The notes under the pieces: model-generated
What the model was told of the DNA's origin: nothing
The model's input: only the letters and a program-made list of their open reading frames with translations
The model's database searches: none
Part shown: positions 1 to 7,254 of the stretch, in pieces
Layout: each line of letters opens with the position of its first letter
Numbering within the stretch: position 1 is the first letter of the stretch
Made by a program: the position numbers and the translations under genes
Assembly (NCBI GenBank): GCA_002309475.1
Contig: DBXJ01000081.1
Coordinates: forward strand, 3,422-18,890
Reading direction: 5' to 3'
DNA: 15,469 nucleotides
DNA from: Bacteroidales bacterium UBA1215
Lineage (GTDB): Bacteria > Bacteroidota > Bacteroidia > Bacteroidales > WCHB1-69

Positions 1-129
1 TATTCAGGCGAGTTGTTGGACGAATTTCCTTATCAAAAGGAGAAATTTAATGAAGCCGGACCAAGTATAGATTGGCAGCCACCGGTAAGAATTGTTACTG
101 ATAGTGTGAAAACTCAAAGTTCAATTTGA
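1..129 (+). CDS. 3' end of an unidentified gene (partial, cut by window start)
   Basis: The frame is open from the first base and gives 42 residues before a TGA at 127-129. The C-terminal stretch is hydrophilic and ends in VRIVTDSVKTQSSI, with an acidic and proline-bearing stretch before it (LLDEFPYQKEKFNEAGPSI). I do not recognise the family; no zinc motif, transmembrane segment or sorting signal is visible in this piece. It points towards the following minus-strand gene and its last 16 bases overlap that gene's 3' end. The call as coding rests on the open frame, plausible composition and the neat convergent ending; 42 codons is too short to be certain. Confidence 0.5.
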   Translation, partial: YSGELLDEFPYQKEKFNEAGPSIDWQPPVRIVTDSVKTQSSI

Positions 130-875
130 AGTCCGTCATAGCCGAGATGACAATTTTCCGGCAATTCTTTTTCCGTTTCTTCGTATAAACCCATCCGGCA
201 ACTCATGTGTGTGAAATAGGTACGCTTGGGCTTTATTTCATCAACAACAGCCAAGGCTTCTTCTAAATTGAAGTGAGAATAGTGCTTTTTCTTTCCTAAA
301 GCATTTAATATCAACACATCTAAATTTCTAAGTTTGTCTTTTTCTTTTGGGGCAATATAACTGGCATCGGTAATGTAAGCGAAATTGTCTATACGGAAAC
401 CCAATATAGGCATTTCCAAATGTACAACTTGTATAGGTTGAATGTCAATGCCTTGCACGTTGAATTTGTCTTTGTTGATAGTATGTAGATTTAATTCCGG
501 CACACCGGGATAAGGATGACGGCTAAAAGCGTATGGAAATTCATTTTTTATACATTTGCAGACTGTTTTGTTGGCATAGATATCCATTCTTTGTTTTTGC
601 AAATGGTTGAAACTGCGAATGTCGTCTAAACCTCCGAGATGATCCTTGTGATTGTGGGTATATAGTACAAAATCCAAGTGTTCTATATGTTCTCGCAACA
701 TTTGTTGTCGAAAGTCAGGACCGGTGTCAATGACAAAACTTTTGCCTTTGTATTCTATATAGGCGGAAGTCCGCAAACGTTTATCTTTCGGGTTGTTAGA
801 TTGGCATACTGCACAATGGCAACCAATGATAGGTACGCCTTGCGAAGTTCCTGTTCCCAAAAGTATTACTTTCAT
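114..875 (-). CDS. MBL-fold metallo-hydrolase, PhnP-like phosphodiesterase
   Basis: This is a 253-residue metallo-beta-lactamase-fold enzyme, predicted to be cytoplasmic because there is no signal peptide. It contains the HxHxDH metal motif as THNHKDH (H74, H76, D78, H79). Probable further ligands are H152, D170 and H223, within FTHMSCRMG. Near the N-terminus C19, C21 and C24 form a CxCxxC cluster after the GTGTSQGVP motif; in E. coli PhnP a similar cysteine set holds a structural zinc. The HYSHFNLEEAL segment (198-208) is also typical of this branch. PhnP opens 5-phosphoribosyl 1,2-cyclic phosphate, but there are no other phn genes here, so the substrate may be another cyclic or nucleotide phosphodiester. 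The length is normal for the family. It starts at the ATG complement of 873-875, with a -7 element about 18 bases upstream, and its 3' end overlaps the convergent upstream gene. Confidence 0.9.
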   Translation of the reverse strand: MKVILLGTGTSQGVPIIGCHCAVCQSNNPKDKRLRTSAYIEYKGKSFVIDTGPDFRQQMLREHIEHLDFVLYTHNHKDHLGGLDDIRSFNHLQKQRMDIYANKTVCKCIKNEFPYAFSRHPYPGVPELNLHTINKDKFNVQGIDIQPIQVVHLEMPILGFRIDNFAYITDASYIAPKEKDKLRNLDVLILNALGKKKHYSHFNLEEALAVVDEIKPKRTYFTHMSCRMGLYEETEKELPENCHLGYDGLQIEL

Positions 876-892
876 AGATGCTTATTTTTTTG

Positions 893-900
893 CAAAAGTA
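893..900 (-). promoter_or_regulatory. Bacteroidetes-type -7 promoter element for the MBL-fold gene
   Basis: Read on the minus strand, the element is TACTTTTG, a full match to TAnnTTTG. A TTTG lies upstream at 920-917, a little closer than the usual -33 spacing. Transcription should begin about 12 bases before the ATG at 875. Confidence 0.6.
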
Positions 901-983
901 ACATTTTTTTATGATTCAAAAATAGTTTAATGATGATATTTTGGGTGTTTTTTACAAAAATCAAACAATAAATAAAAAAATGA

Positions 984-991
984 TATCTTTG
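984..991 (+). promoter_or_regulatory. -7 promoter element upstream of the lone secreted-protein gene
   Basis: TATCTTTG matches TAnnTTTG and is followed by CA, as is common in this phylum. It sits about 82 bases before the start at 1074, so the transcript would carry an unusually long leader for this window, with a 10-codon ORF at its very beginning. No good TTTG is seen at the -33 position. Confidence 0.5.
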
Positions 992-995
992 CAGA

Positions 996-1028
996 ATGAA
1001 ATATGATGGTACCAATCTAATATTGTAG
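996..1028 (+). other. Possible 10-codon leader ORF
   Basis: ATG at 996 is followed by nine codons and TAG, encoding MKYDGTNLIL. The ATG lies four bases after the -7 element, that is, at about the expected transcription start, so if used it would be leaderless. It is in the same frame as the gene at 1074 but separated from it by this stop and another at 1056-1058. It could equally be chance or the remnant of a decayed gene start. Confidence 0.2.
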
Positions 1029-1073
1029 CCATTCATTACAAGTGAAAGTATGTTATAAACAAAAACAATAAGA

Positions 1074-1730
1074 ATGATTATATTAAATATCTTATTTTCA
1101 GTTTTTTCTTTATTGCAATCACAGAGTTTTTATCCTGAATACAAAACTGCAACCAATTACATTATTCAAGAAGTGACTTATGGGTATGGAGCAGATATAT
1201 ATCCTCCATTTGCAAGATTATACAGATTGAAAACCGACGATGATGTATATTACATAACAAGCAAACAGTATTTGTTGGATGCTATCAGGAAAGATTCTAT
1301 TAATTTGGATTCCTTAACAATTTTAATTCCTCAAAATCGTACATGGGAAATATACGATTCCATATCAAATACATATAGAGATGCAATACACAACTATTCT
1401 CAACTTTTATATGATATTATGACTATGGACAATACCGAAGTTTATAAAATAGGAGGCAAATATTATGCAATCAAAAAGATAAAATACAGCTATTCGGATG
1501 AAATAGAGGTGTTTAGAAGTTTGTATAATATCTTGTTTTATAATGTTGATGATATACAAATTGAAAACGAGGAACAAGAAAGGTACTATAAAGAAACGTA
1601 TAAATCAATTAGAGAGTGTTTACCAAAAAAGAAATATCATTATTATCTGTTTCTTCAGGAAATTTGTGAAACGGATAAAGAGATTCAGAAACATTTGTGG
1701 AAAAAAAAATATGAGTTGGACGGGTTTTAG
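1074..1730 (+). CDS. Hypothetical secreted protein, family not recognised
   Basis: This 218-residue protein starts with a short hydrophobic segment (about residues 2-15, IILNILFSVFSLLQ) followed by SQSFYPEY, which looks like a cleavable signal peptide; export to the periplasm or cell surface is inferred. The mature part is rich in Tyr, Ile, Asn and Lys, with acidic runs and a basic, Tyr-rich tail (KKKYHYYLFLQE, then HLWKKKYELDGF). No domain, lipobox, metal site or C-terminal T9SS domain is recognisable. The gene stands alone between the divergently transcribed MBL gene and the convergent adenylating enzyme. Its DNA is visibly more AT-rich than the neighbouring genes, which may indicate acquired DNA or a fast-evolving gene. 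ATG 1074 is the only usable start, since the in-frame ATG at 1050 meets a stop two codons later. Confidence 0.65.
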   Translation: MIILNILFSVFSLLQSQSFYPEYKTATNYIIQEVTYGYGADIYPPFARLYRLKTDDDVYYITSKQYLLDAIRKDSINLDSLTILIPQNRTWEIYDSISNTYRDAIHNYSQLLYDIMTMDNTEVYKIGGKYYAIKKIKYSYSDEIEVFRSLYNILFYNVDDIQIENEEQERYYKETYKSIRECLPKKKYHYYLFLQEICETDKEIQKHLWKKKYELDGF

Positions 1731-1766
1731 GAAAAGAAATATTAGAAATCAGTAAACAAGCAATAA

Positions 1767-1832
1767 ATGAAAATACTACTACTAAACTCATATTTTCTCC
1801 TTTTGTGGATTTTTATGAGTAAAATGATATAA
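1767..1832 (+). CDS. Possible 21-residue hydrophobic peptide
   Basis: A short frame begins with ATG at 1767 and ends with TAA at 1830-1832, encoding a peptide that starts MKILLLNSYFLLLWIF and ends MSKMI. It would make one membrane-spanning helix with a positive N-terminal end, as in small membrane peptides or type I toxins. No Shine-Dalgarno sequence, dedicated promoter or antisense RNA signal is evident, and such short frames occur by chance in AT-rich spacers. It lies 36 bases after the stop of the secreted-protein gene and converges on the next gene. Confidence 0.15.
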   Translation: MKILLLNSYFLLLWIFMSKMI

Positions 1833-1840
1833 TGTTGATT

Positions 1841-1860
1841 TATAATTATTTATAATTATT
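1841..1860. repeat. Two tandem copies of a 10-base AT unit
   Basis: TATAATTATT occurs twice in succession and the second copy covers the stop codon of the minus-strand adenylating-enzyme gene. Such a short AT-only duplication is probably replication slippage; no function is inferred. Confidence 0.8.
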
Positions 1861-2842
1861 CCATCAGCATATTACAACCTCTGATATCTGCGTTGTCAAA
1901 GCGGCCGAGCACTTCAAATTGATTGTTGTTGCAGAAACGACCGATATCTTGTGTGGCGATAAAGGCACATGAATAGATGTTGGCAAGGTCGATGACGTTG
2001 ATACCGCCTTTTTTGTGGAGGTCGGTTTGTAAAGAGAGAGGGTCCTGCATATCACGAAGTAGAATTTTCATCCAAGCAGGGCATTGAAAGGTGTTGCCAT
2101 CGGTGCTATAGGCTTGTGAGAGCAATTCCGTCATGCCGTATTCAGAGTAAATAACCGGCACATGAAAGCCCTCTTGCAAACGTTGATGCAAATCGGCTCT
2201 GGATATTTCTTTACGGCGAGTTTTCATGCCGCCTGTTTCAAAAACAATCAAATCAGGAAAATGGATGGAATATTGCTCGATAAAATCTAACAAGGCAAAG
2301 CCCACACCAAAAAGAATGGTTTTCTGTTGTCGGTCTTTCAAAGTTTCCAACTGTTTTTTTAATGCATCGAAATTATAACCATAAAAGCCACTTTGTGTAT
2401 GTTGACACCGTTTGATGAGATAATCGACCATATATACCAACGAAGAATTACCTCTTTCTATATACGAAGGCAATAAAGCTAGGATGACATAATTTTCTGT
2501 TGCACCAAAAAATTGTTCAAAGCAAGTTGTAAAACTTTTCTCATAGAGTTGAGTATCGGCAATATAATGTTTTGACGGTTGCATGCCGGTGGTGCCGCTA
2601 CTTTCAAAAATAGTTTGTTCAGAGCATCCATTTGCCATAATTTTGTGGGTTTTGAATAAAGAAATGGGCAAAAAAGGAATCTTCTCTAATGAATCCACTT
2701 GTTGGGGATTAATTTTTAGTGCTTGTGCATACTTTTGATAAACTTGTACATTTTCGTATTGAAAATGAAATAGTTGCAATGCTAAATGTTCAAATTCTGC
2801 AGGGCTGTTTATATGAAAAATTTGTTCTTGAAAGTCGGTCAT
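1856..2842 (-). CDS. LuxE/PaaK-like acyl- or aryl-adenylating enzyme (ANL superfamily)
   Basis: This 328-residue cytoplasmic enzyme has ANL-superfamily adenylation motifs. These are the phosphate-binding SSGTTG loop at 81-86, FETGG at 201-205, SEYGMTEL at 233-240, the ribose-contacting aspartate in ATQDIGR (D299), and LGRFDNADIRG at 312-322, where the hinge to a C-terminal lid would begin. The protein stops there, so the usual mobile lid domain is missing, as in LuxE-type acyl-protein synthetases. LuxE activates a fatty acid as acyl-AMP and moves it to a cysteine near its C-terminus; here C323 is six residues from the end, but its role is unproven. No luxC, luxD or luxAB is nearby, so bioluminescence is excluded as context. 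Its ATG overlaps the stop of the upstream propeller gene (ATGA), which indicates translational coupling. The substrate is unknown. Confidence 0.8.
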   Translation of the reverse strand: MTDFQEQIFHINSPAEFEHLALQLFHFQYENVQVYQKYAQALKINPQQVDSLEKIPFLPISLFKTHKIMANGCSEQTIFESSGTTGMQPSKHYIADTQLYEKSFTTCFEQFFGATENYVILALLPSYIERGNSSLVYMVDYLIKRCQHTQSGFYGYNFDALKKQLETLKDRQQKTILFGVGFALLDFIEQYSIHFPDLIVFETGGMKTRRKEISRADLHQRLQEGFHVPVIYSEYGMTELLSQAYSTDGNTFQCPAWMKILLRDMQDPLSLQTDLHKKGGINVIDLANIYSCAFIATQDIGRFCNNNQFEVLGRFDNADIRGCNMLME

Positions 2843-4014
2843 TTTTGTATAAGAATTTTTTTAGTGGTAATTAGGTTGTCTTCGGTGAAAATTTTAATAT
2901 AGTAAACGCCTTGGGCGAGATGTTCCATATTGATTGCTCCATATTTATCTAAAATAATCTGCCGTTTTATCATTTTACCCCAATGGTCTGTCAATTCTAT
3001 TTTTATTATCTTTTTGTTGGCAGTGACATTGATTTGATTTTCTGTCGGATTAGGAAAAATAGAAATCTTATTTTGTTGATTTTCAGTTGTTGATACATGA
3101 TTGTCCATGTCTGCTGCATGAATTTGTGCAGGTATGACAATAGGTGTTTCCATCATTGTTTTGTTAATTCTTTCGTTGGAAATCAATAAATGTTGCTTGT
3201 CTAAGAATGCGATACCTTCTGTTTGGTGATAGGAAAGATTGTTCAAGCAAAATGTTTGTATGTTTCCGGAGGAAAACAAATTGTTGTCAAAATCGGAAAT
3301 AATGGATATATATGGAATAAGTATATAGGAGTCAGGCTTGTATATATAGCCGATTAGTGCAATAGTATTGCTGTAGTAGTCTGCTCCTGTTACCATGTAA
3401 TCCAAGCAAATGGAGTCTATCGGTGTAAGTGTATCCATTGTTTGGCAGGTGTTGTCAGTTTTGGGTAGCCCATAGATATAACAGCGATTATCCATCCAAT
3501 TTTTAGAGAATAGGAATAGTGAGTCGCCTTTAGTTAGAATAGCTTCGCAGTCAAACATGGATTGAGAAGCACGAAGTTCGTTTTTTTGATAGATTTCGTC
3601 AGAGTAGGTGAAATAGATGAAATGTTGACAAGTGATGACACTGTCGTTATTGTTGAGTGAGTCTTTGTGAATCTTATAAATGGTGAAATAATCTCTCTTT
3701 TTTGAACCATTGTTGCCACAATCGGCAACATATATCCATTGGTCGTCTGCGGTAATGTCTTCCCAATCAATATTGGTGGCATTTAGAATGGTTTTTTCTT
3801 GCAAAATGTTGCCATTTGTTGTGTCTATGCAATAGAGTTTCGGTTCTTTGTTTGAATCGTTATGAGACCATAATTGACCATTTATCAATATTAGTCCGGA
3901 TGTTTCATTGATACAAGATGGCAAATCTTCTACTACTATCCTATTACTTATTGTTTGAGCCTGCAATAAATAAAAAGATGTAAAGAAGAATAAAATGGCA
4001 ATTATTTTCCTCAT
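2839..4014 (-). CDS. Secreted beta-propeller-like protein with T9SS type A sorting domain
   Basis: The 391 residues begin with a clear signal peptide (about 1-20, ending LLQAQ). The central part (about 30-300) has repeated short strands with motifs typical of a secreted propeller-like family: ETSGL, HNDS (51-54), NIDWEDI (82-87), VADCGNN (96-102), FDCEAI and TGADYYSN. Residues from about 315 onward form a T9SS type A sorting domain: IFPNPTENQINV near its start, GVYYIKI near its end, then TTKKILIQK. That domain normally directs proteins through the outer membrane and is removed when the protein is anchored or released. No catalytic residues can be assigned; phytase-esterase-like or ligand-binding propellers are possible. 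It has its own promoter 28 bases upstream, and its TGA overlaps the ATG of the adenylating enzyme, forming a two-gene operon. Confidence 0.82.
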   Translation of the reverse strand: MRKIIAILFFFTSFYLLQAQTISNRIVVEDLPSCINETSGLILINGQLWSHNDSNKEPKLYCIDTTNGNILQEKTILNATNIDWEDITADDQWIYVADCGNNGSKKRDYFTIYKIHKDSLNNNDSVITCQHFIYFTYSDEIYQKNELRASQSMFDCEAILTKGDSLFLFSKNWMDNRCYIYGLPKTDNTCQTMDTLTPIDSICLDYMVTGADYYSNTIALIGYIYKPDSYILIPYISIISDFDNNLFSSGNIQTFCLNNLSYHQTEGIAFLDKQHLLISNERINKTMMETPIVIPAQIHAADMDNHVSTTENQQNKISIFPNPTENQINVTANKKIIKIELTDHWGKMIKRQIILDKYGAINMEHLAQGVYYIKIFTEDNLITTKKILIQK

Positions 4015-4041
4015 GGTGTTTCACAAGAATAGTTTAACATG

Positions 4042-4049
4042 CAAAGGTA
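4042..4049 (-). promoter_or_regulatory. -7 promoter element for the propeller/adenylase pair
   Basis: The minus-strand reading is TACCTTTG followed by CA, a full TAnnTTTG match, inside the 43-base gap after the DUF5686 gene. It places the transcription start roughly 22 bases before the ATG at 4014. The pair can therefore be transcribed apart from the upstream gene, although no terminator is seen between them. Confidence 0.6.
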
Positions 4050-4057
4050 ACATTTTT

Positions 4058-6493
4058 TTACTTACCTATTGTGAATGACAATCTAAATGAAAAATTGTCG
4101 GAAATTCTGTCGTGGCTATAAGCTCCACAACGATAATAAACGCCGGCTCCTAAATTAACAAAGCCTATGCTTAGTATTTGGTGTAGCATACAACCGATTT
4201 CATAATAGCCTTTTTCCATTGTTTGAAAGTCGATGCCATTGTGATATTCAGGGTGATGTAGTCCGCCAAAGGCAAAATTGAACAAAATTTCCGGTGCCAT
4301 GGCGGAAAATTTTGTGGTGTATAGTCGTAAAAATAATTGAGATAGATGCAAAGAAATAAATCTGTCGGACAAAAATTCATTGGCTTTCATGGTGGCAAAT
4401 TGTCCTCTATCAAAGAAACCAAAAGCCATATAAGAACCATGAACAGCATACATGGCCGATAAAGGAAGCGGTTTGTCTATCAGTCCGCCTCGGATAATAT
4501 AGGAAAAGGTGCCGACATAAGGAATGAAAATCTGTTGATGTATTCTCAATTTGTATTCATTGAAGGCAAAATCACTTTTCAAAAAACCTTTTATGCCTCG
4601 GGTATAGGTAAATTCTATGGTAGGGTAGTTGTCTTTTTCATTCAATGTAAATGTGTTAGATGTCAAAATCATACGGCTGAAAGAGAACTTTAAACTGCAT
4701 CGGAGCAAAGCCATAGAATAATTGAATCTTTTGTTGCTTTCGGTTTGTAAAGGTAAAAAACTATAGTTGTAGCCGGTTTTGTTTTTTTGATAAGAAAATA
4801 AGATAGTTGCTTGCAGTTGTCTGGTTATTAAAGAACTAATCCCGATTTCGCTTTTAAAAATATTGTCATAATATACAGAAGGAATGTTGTTTAACCATTT
4901 TAGCGAGAAAGAATATTTATTGGAAAAAGAGTTGTCGAATTCTGCTCCCGCTGATATTAAATCGTAAGTGATGCCGGCAAAAACAGAGGTGTTCCATTTT
5001 CTATTCACTTTAAAATCCACGTCCATACCGGTTTTCCATGTTTTGTCTTTGAAGCCGTAGCCGATAAATCCACCTACAGTCATCCATGTCAGCATACGGC
5101 TATTGGTATGTAGTCCGAATCCCAATCGGCAACCTTCGTGTTTGTTGATGGCTAAAATGCGGGGTACGTCAAGGTCGAAAATCCAGATGGGCACATGACC
5201 TGACGAAATAGCACGAATTGCATAAGTCATTTTTTCTAATTTCAGTTCTTGGGAGATGGTATCCCATACTAAATAGGTTTGTTCTTCCTTGGCAGTGATG
5301 GAGTCGGTGCGATATAATGTTAAAATAGAATCGTTATCACAAGTTTTTTTATTGGGAATGTCGTCTGTGTATAAACCGCCACCGATAAATATATTGTTTT
5401 TTATTTTTGTGCCAATTTCTATATCATAATAGGTGGAGGAAAAATATCCTGTGAGCGGATAAGAAGACATAATATCAACATTAATGCTGATTTTTACATT
5501 GTTTTTGCTTGGAAACCAATATTCATTATCTATTTTTTGGTAGTTTTGTTCTATGACAATGTTAATCATCTTACCATCATAGATAGGTGACAACATGATG
5601 TTTTTTACAGCCCAATGGTCGCTTGTTATTTGCATGCTCCCTGAAATGGCTTTAAATTTAAAATGTGGTTTCGGTTGGAATGAAATGGTATATATAGTGT
5701 CGTTGCCGGAAATGGTGCTATCTTCCAGATAGAAATTGTAATGTTGGAATCTTTTGTCAAACAATGGATTTTCAAATGGTTTTCCTAATATGATAATATG
5801 TTGGTCATAAAACGAAAATGAATGCATTTCGGTTGTTAACAAGTGCATGATGGGGTCGGAAAAGCCTGAAATTTTTGAGGCGAGTATTTTTTCATAGTTT
5901 TTGTCAATTCGTTTATGGATTTTTTCTATGACCGATTCCATCATGAAAAGATGTTGCTTGCTCAGTAAAGCATATAGTTTCAAATCCTCTTCGGTAACAC
6001 GATTGAGGGTGTCTAAAAAGGCGGCATTTGTAAGACTATCTATGATTACATCGGAAGAAAAAATAGATTTGGAGTAGTATTTACATTTATAAGAAGAATA
6101 GTGTTGAGGATTGTTGTCGGTCATTTTTTCGTGCACTTTTTTCAAAATGGCAAAGGCGGGATTTTCACCTGCTTTGAAATCAAAATTGTTCATTTGAATG
6201 ACATTTTCTGACAGCAAAATGACTAATTTTTTTTGACGGTCAACTTTTATATGCTGTGTTTTGTAACCGATGCAACTCACATGAATAGAGTCGAAACCTT
6301 GGTTTGTAGAAAGGGAAAATCTGCCTTCTTTGTCGGTAATGGTACCTCTGTTTTGTTCTGACAACCAAATGTTTACTTGTGATAATGGTTCACCCGTCAG
6401 GGAATCTTTCACCACTCCCGATACTACATTGCGTTGGGCGAAAACACCCCACGAAATAAATAGATACAATACGACCAATAAGCACTTTCTCAT
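4058..6493 (-). CDS. DUF5686-family outer-membrane protein with CarboxypepD_reg-like domain
   Basis: This 811-residue protein has a signal peptide (about 1-20, ending WGVFAQ) and then a CarboxypepD_reg-like Ig-fold domain at about 23-97, recognisable by GVVKDSLTGEPLSQVNIW, TDKEGRFSL and VSCIGYKTQ. The segment NPAFAILKKVHEKMTDNNPQ and the following Tyr/Lys-rich stretch mark DUF5686. The C-terminal half is a series of alternating aromatic and polar strands ending FRLSFTIGK, consistent with a TonB-receptor-like outer-membrane barrel lacking a plug. Its function is unknown; such proteins are common in Bacteroidetes envelopes. A TTG at 6494-6496 is also open in frame, but ATG 6493 is preferred because it gives a conventional signal peptide. 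A -7 element ends only seven bases before that ATG, so the mRNA may be leaderless. Confidence 0.85.
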   Translation of the reverse strand: MRKCLLVVLYLFISWGVFAQRNVVSGVVKDSLTGEPLSQVNIWLSEQNRGTITDKEGRFSLSTNQGFDSIHVSCIGYKTQHIKVDRQKKLVILLSENVIQMNNFDFKAGENPAFAILKKVHEKMTDNNPQHYSSYKCKYYSKSIFSSDVIIDSLTNAAFLDTLNRVTEEDLKLYALLSKQHLFMMESVIEKIHKRIDKNYEKILASKISGFSDPIMHLLTTEMHSFSFYDQHIIILGKPFENPLFDKRFQHYNFYLEDSTISGNDTIYTISFQPKPHFKFKAISGSMQITSDHWAVKNIMLSPIYDGKMINIVIEQNYQKIDNEYWFPSKNNVKISINVDIMSSYPLTGYFSSTYYDIEIGTKIKNNIFIGGGLYTDDIPNKKTCDNDSILTLYRTDSITAKEEQTYLVWDTISQELKLEKMTYAIRAISSGHVPIWIFDLDVPRILAINKHEGCRLGFGLHTNSRMLTWMTVGGFIGYGFKDKTWKTGMDVDFKVNRKWNTSVFAGITYDLISAGAEFDNSFSNKYSFSLKWLNNIPSVYYDNIFKSEIGISSLITRQLQATILFSYQKNKTGYNYSFLPLQTESNKRFNYSMALLRCSLKFSFSRMILTSNTFTLNEKDNYPTIEFTYTRGIKGFLKSDFAFNEYKLRIHQQIFIPYVGTFSYIIRGGLIDKPLPLSAMYAVHGSYMAFGFFDRGQFATMKANEFLSDRFISLHLSQLFLRLYTTKFSAMAPEILFNFAFGGLHHPEYHNGIDFQTMEKGYYEIGCMLHQILSIGFVNLGAGVYYRCGAYSHDRISDNFSFRLSFTIGK

Positions 6494-6500
6494 CAATTTG

Positions 6501-6508
6501 CAAAGATA
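6501..6508 (-). promoter_or_regulatory. -7 promoter element almost touching the DUF5686 start codon
   Basis: The minus-strand sequence is TATCTTTG followed by CA, a full TAnnTTTG match, with a TTTG at 6527-6524 that could serve as a closely spaced -33 box. Only seven bases separate it from the ATG at 6493, predicting a 5' leader of about zero to three bases. Confidence 0.55.
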
Positions 6509-6576
6509 GTATTTTAATTAAAGCAAAAAAATAAAAATTATTTTTTGATTTTTACTTTTTTTTCATTTTAATTATT

Positions 6577-6584
6577 TATTTTTG
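6577..6584 (+). promoter_or_regulatory. -7 promoter element for the surface lipoprotein gene
   Basis: TATTTTTG followed by CA matches TAnnTTTG in a very AT-rich divergent spacer (6494-6627). It predicts a leader of about 38 bases before the ATG at 6628. The only TTTG upstream (6544-6547) is about 10 bases farther away than expected. Confidence 0.5.
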
Positions 6585-6627
6585 CATTTTGAAATTAATT
6601 TAATTATTTACTAAAAAAAATAGAGAA

Positions 6628-7233
6628 ATGAAAAGAAATATGTTTGTATTTGCAACCATGTTTGTTGCAGCATTAGCATTCACATCTTGTGGTGATGACA
6701 AACCCGGCGGTGGCGGAGATGATCCGGACAATGGCGGTGGTAAAATAGAAAATGTTGGTGGTACACTTACCTATATGGATGAGTCTTTTGAACTGACAGA
6801 TGCTTGCCAACATAATAATGGAAAAACATACGGTGGTCAAGATATTAAAAGAAATTATGTGGATTTATATCTATACAAAAAAGTTTTAGTTGAAGGTGAT
6901 GATGGTAAGACTTATTATGATACACTTCACTATATCAACGTAGGGATGTTCTGTAATGAAGATATGCTTACGGCAGGTACTTATACCTATGATAATACTA
7001 CAGCACCACAAACTTGGATCAATTCTCATGTATTGGCTTTTTATGGATATGCAGTCGGAGGAACCCCCCGTGGTGAAGTGTTCCAAGAATCAGGTGTGTT
7101 TGACGGAAATGTTGTTATGGAAAAGAAAGGTGATAACTACAAGGTAAATATTGAATGGACCGACCAAAATGGCAAAAAACTTACTGCCTCTTATTATGGT
7201 CCTATTCCAACAGGAGTTAAACCAATTGATTAA
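6628..7233 (+). CDS. Surface-exposed lipoprotein, function unknown
   Basis: This 201-residue protein has a lipoprotein signal peptide, hydrophobic to residue 18, then TSC with the lipidated cysteine at C21. The cysteine is followed by GDD, an early acidic motif that resembles the lipoprotein export signal sending Bacteroidetes lipoproteins to the cell surface. A flexible Gly/Asp/Pro linker (about 24-38, GGGGDDPDNGGG) separates the anchor from a globular domain (about 40-201) rich in Tyr, Thr and Gly. The domain has strand-like patterns such as GGTLTYMDESFEL and YKVNIEWTDQNGKKL. I do not recognise its fold or ligand; ligand binding or host interaction are guesses. The gene is monocistronic, with its own promoter and a good terminator after it. 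The ATG at 6628 follows AAATAGAGAA, with no strong Shine-Dalgarno, as is usual in this phylum. Confidence 0.85.
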   Translation: MKRNMFVFATMFVAALAFTSCGDDKPGGGGDDPDNGGGKIENVGGTLTYMDESFELTDACQHNNGKTYGGQDIKRNYVDLYLYKKVLVEGDDGKTYYDTLHYINVGMFCNEDMLTAGTYTYDNTTAPQTWINSHVLAFYGYAVGGTPRGEVFQESGVFDGNVVMEKKGDNYKVNIEWTDQNGKKLTASYYGPIPTGVKPID

Positions 7234-7254
7234 TATACATATAGGCAAAATTAT

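Noticed and set aside
678..914. Open frame on the plus strand of about 78 codons opposite the MBL-fold gene
   Set aside because: It is antisense to a gene with intact catalytic motifs, has no family likeness and an unlikely composition; it is a shadow.
1543..1755. Frameshifted extension of the orphan secreted-protein gene in the next frame
   Set aside because: The alternative frame only overlaps the gene's end and adds a short basic tail (ending RKRNIRNQ) with no family support; the stop at 1728-1730 is plausible as the real end.
1856..2842. Part of a bioluminescence (lux) operon
   Set aside because: Only the LuxE-like adenylation fold is present; no luciferase, reductase or acyl transferase genes flank it.
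6494..6496. TTG start one codon upstream for the DUF5686 gene
   Set aside because: An ATG follows immediately and gives the same signal peptide, so the rarer start codon is not needed.
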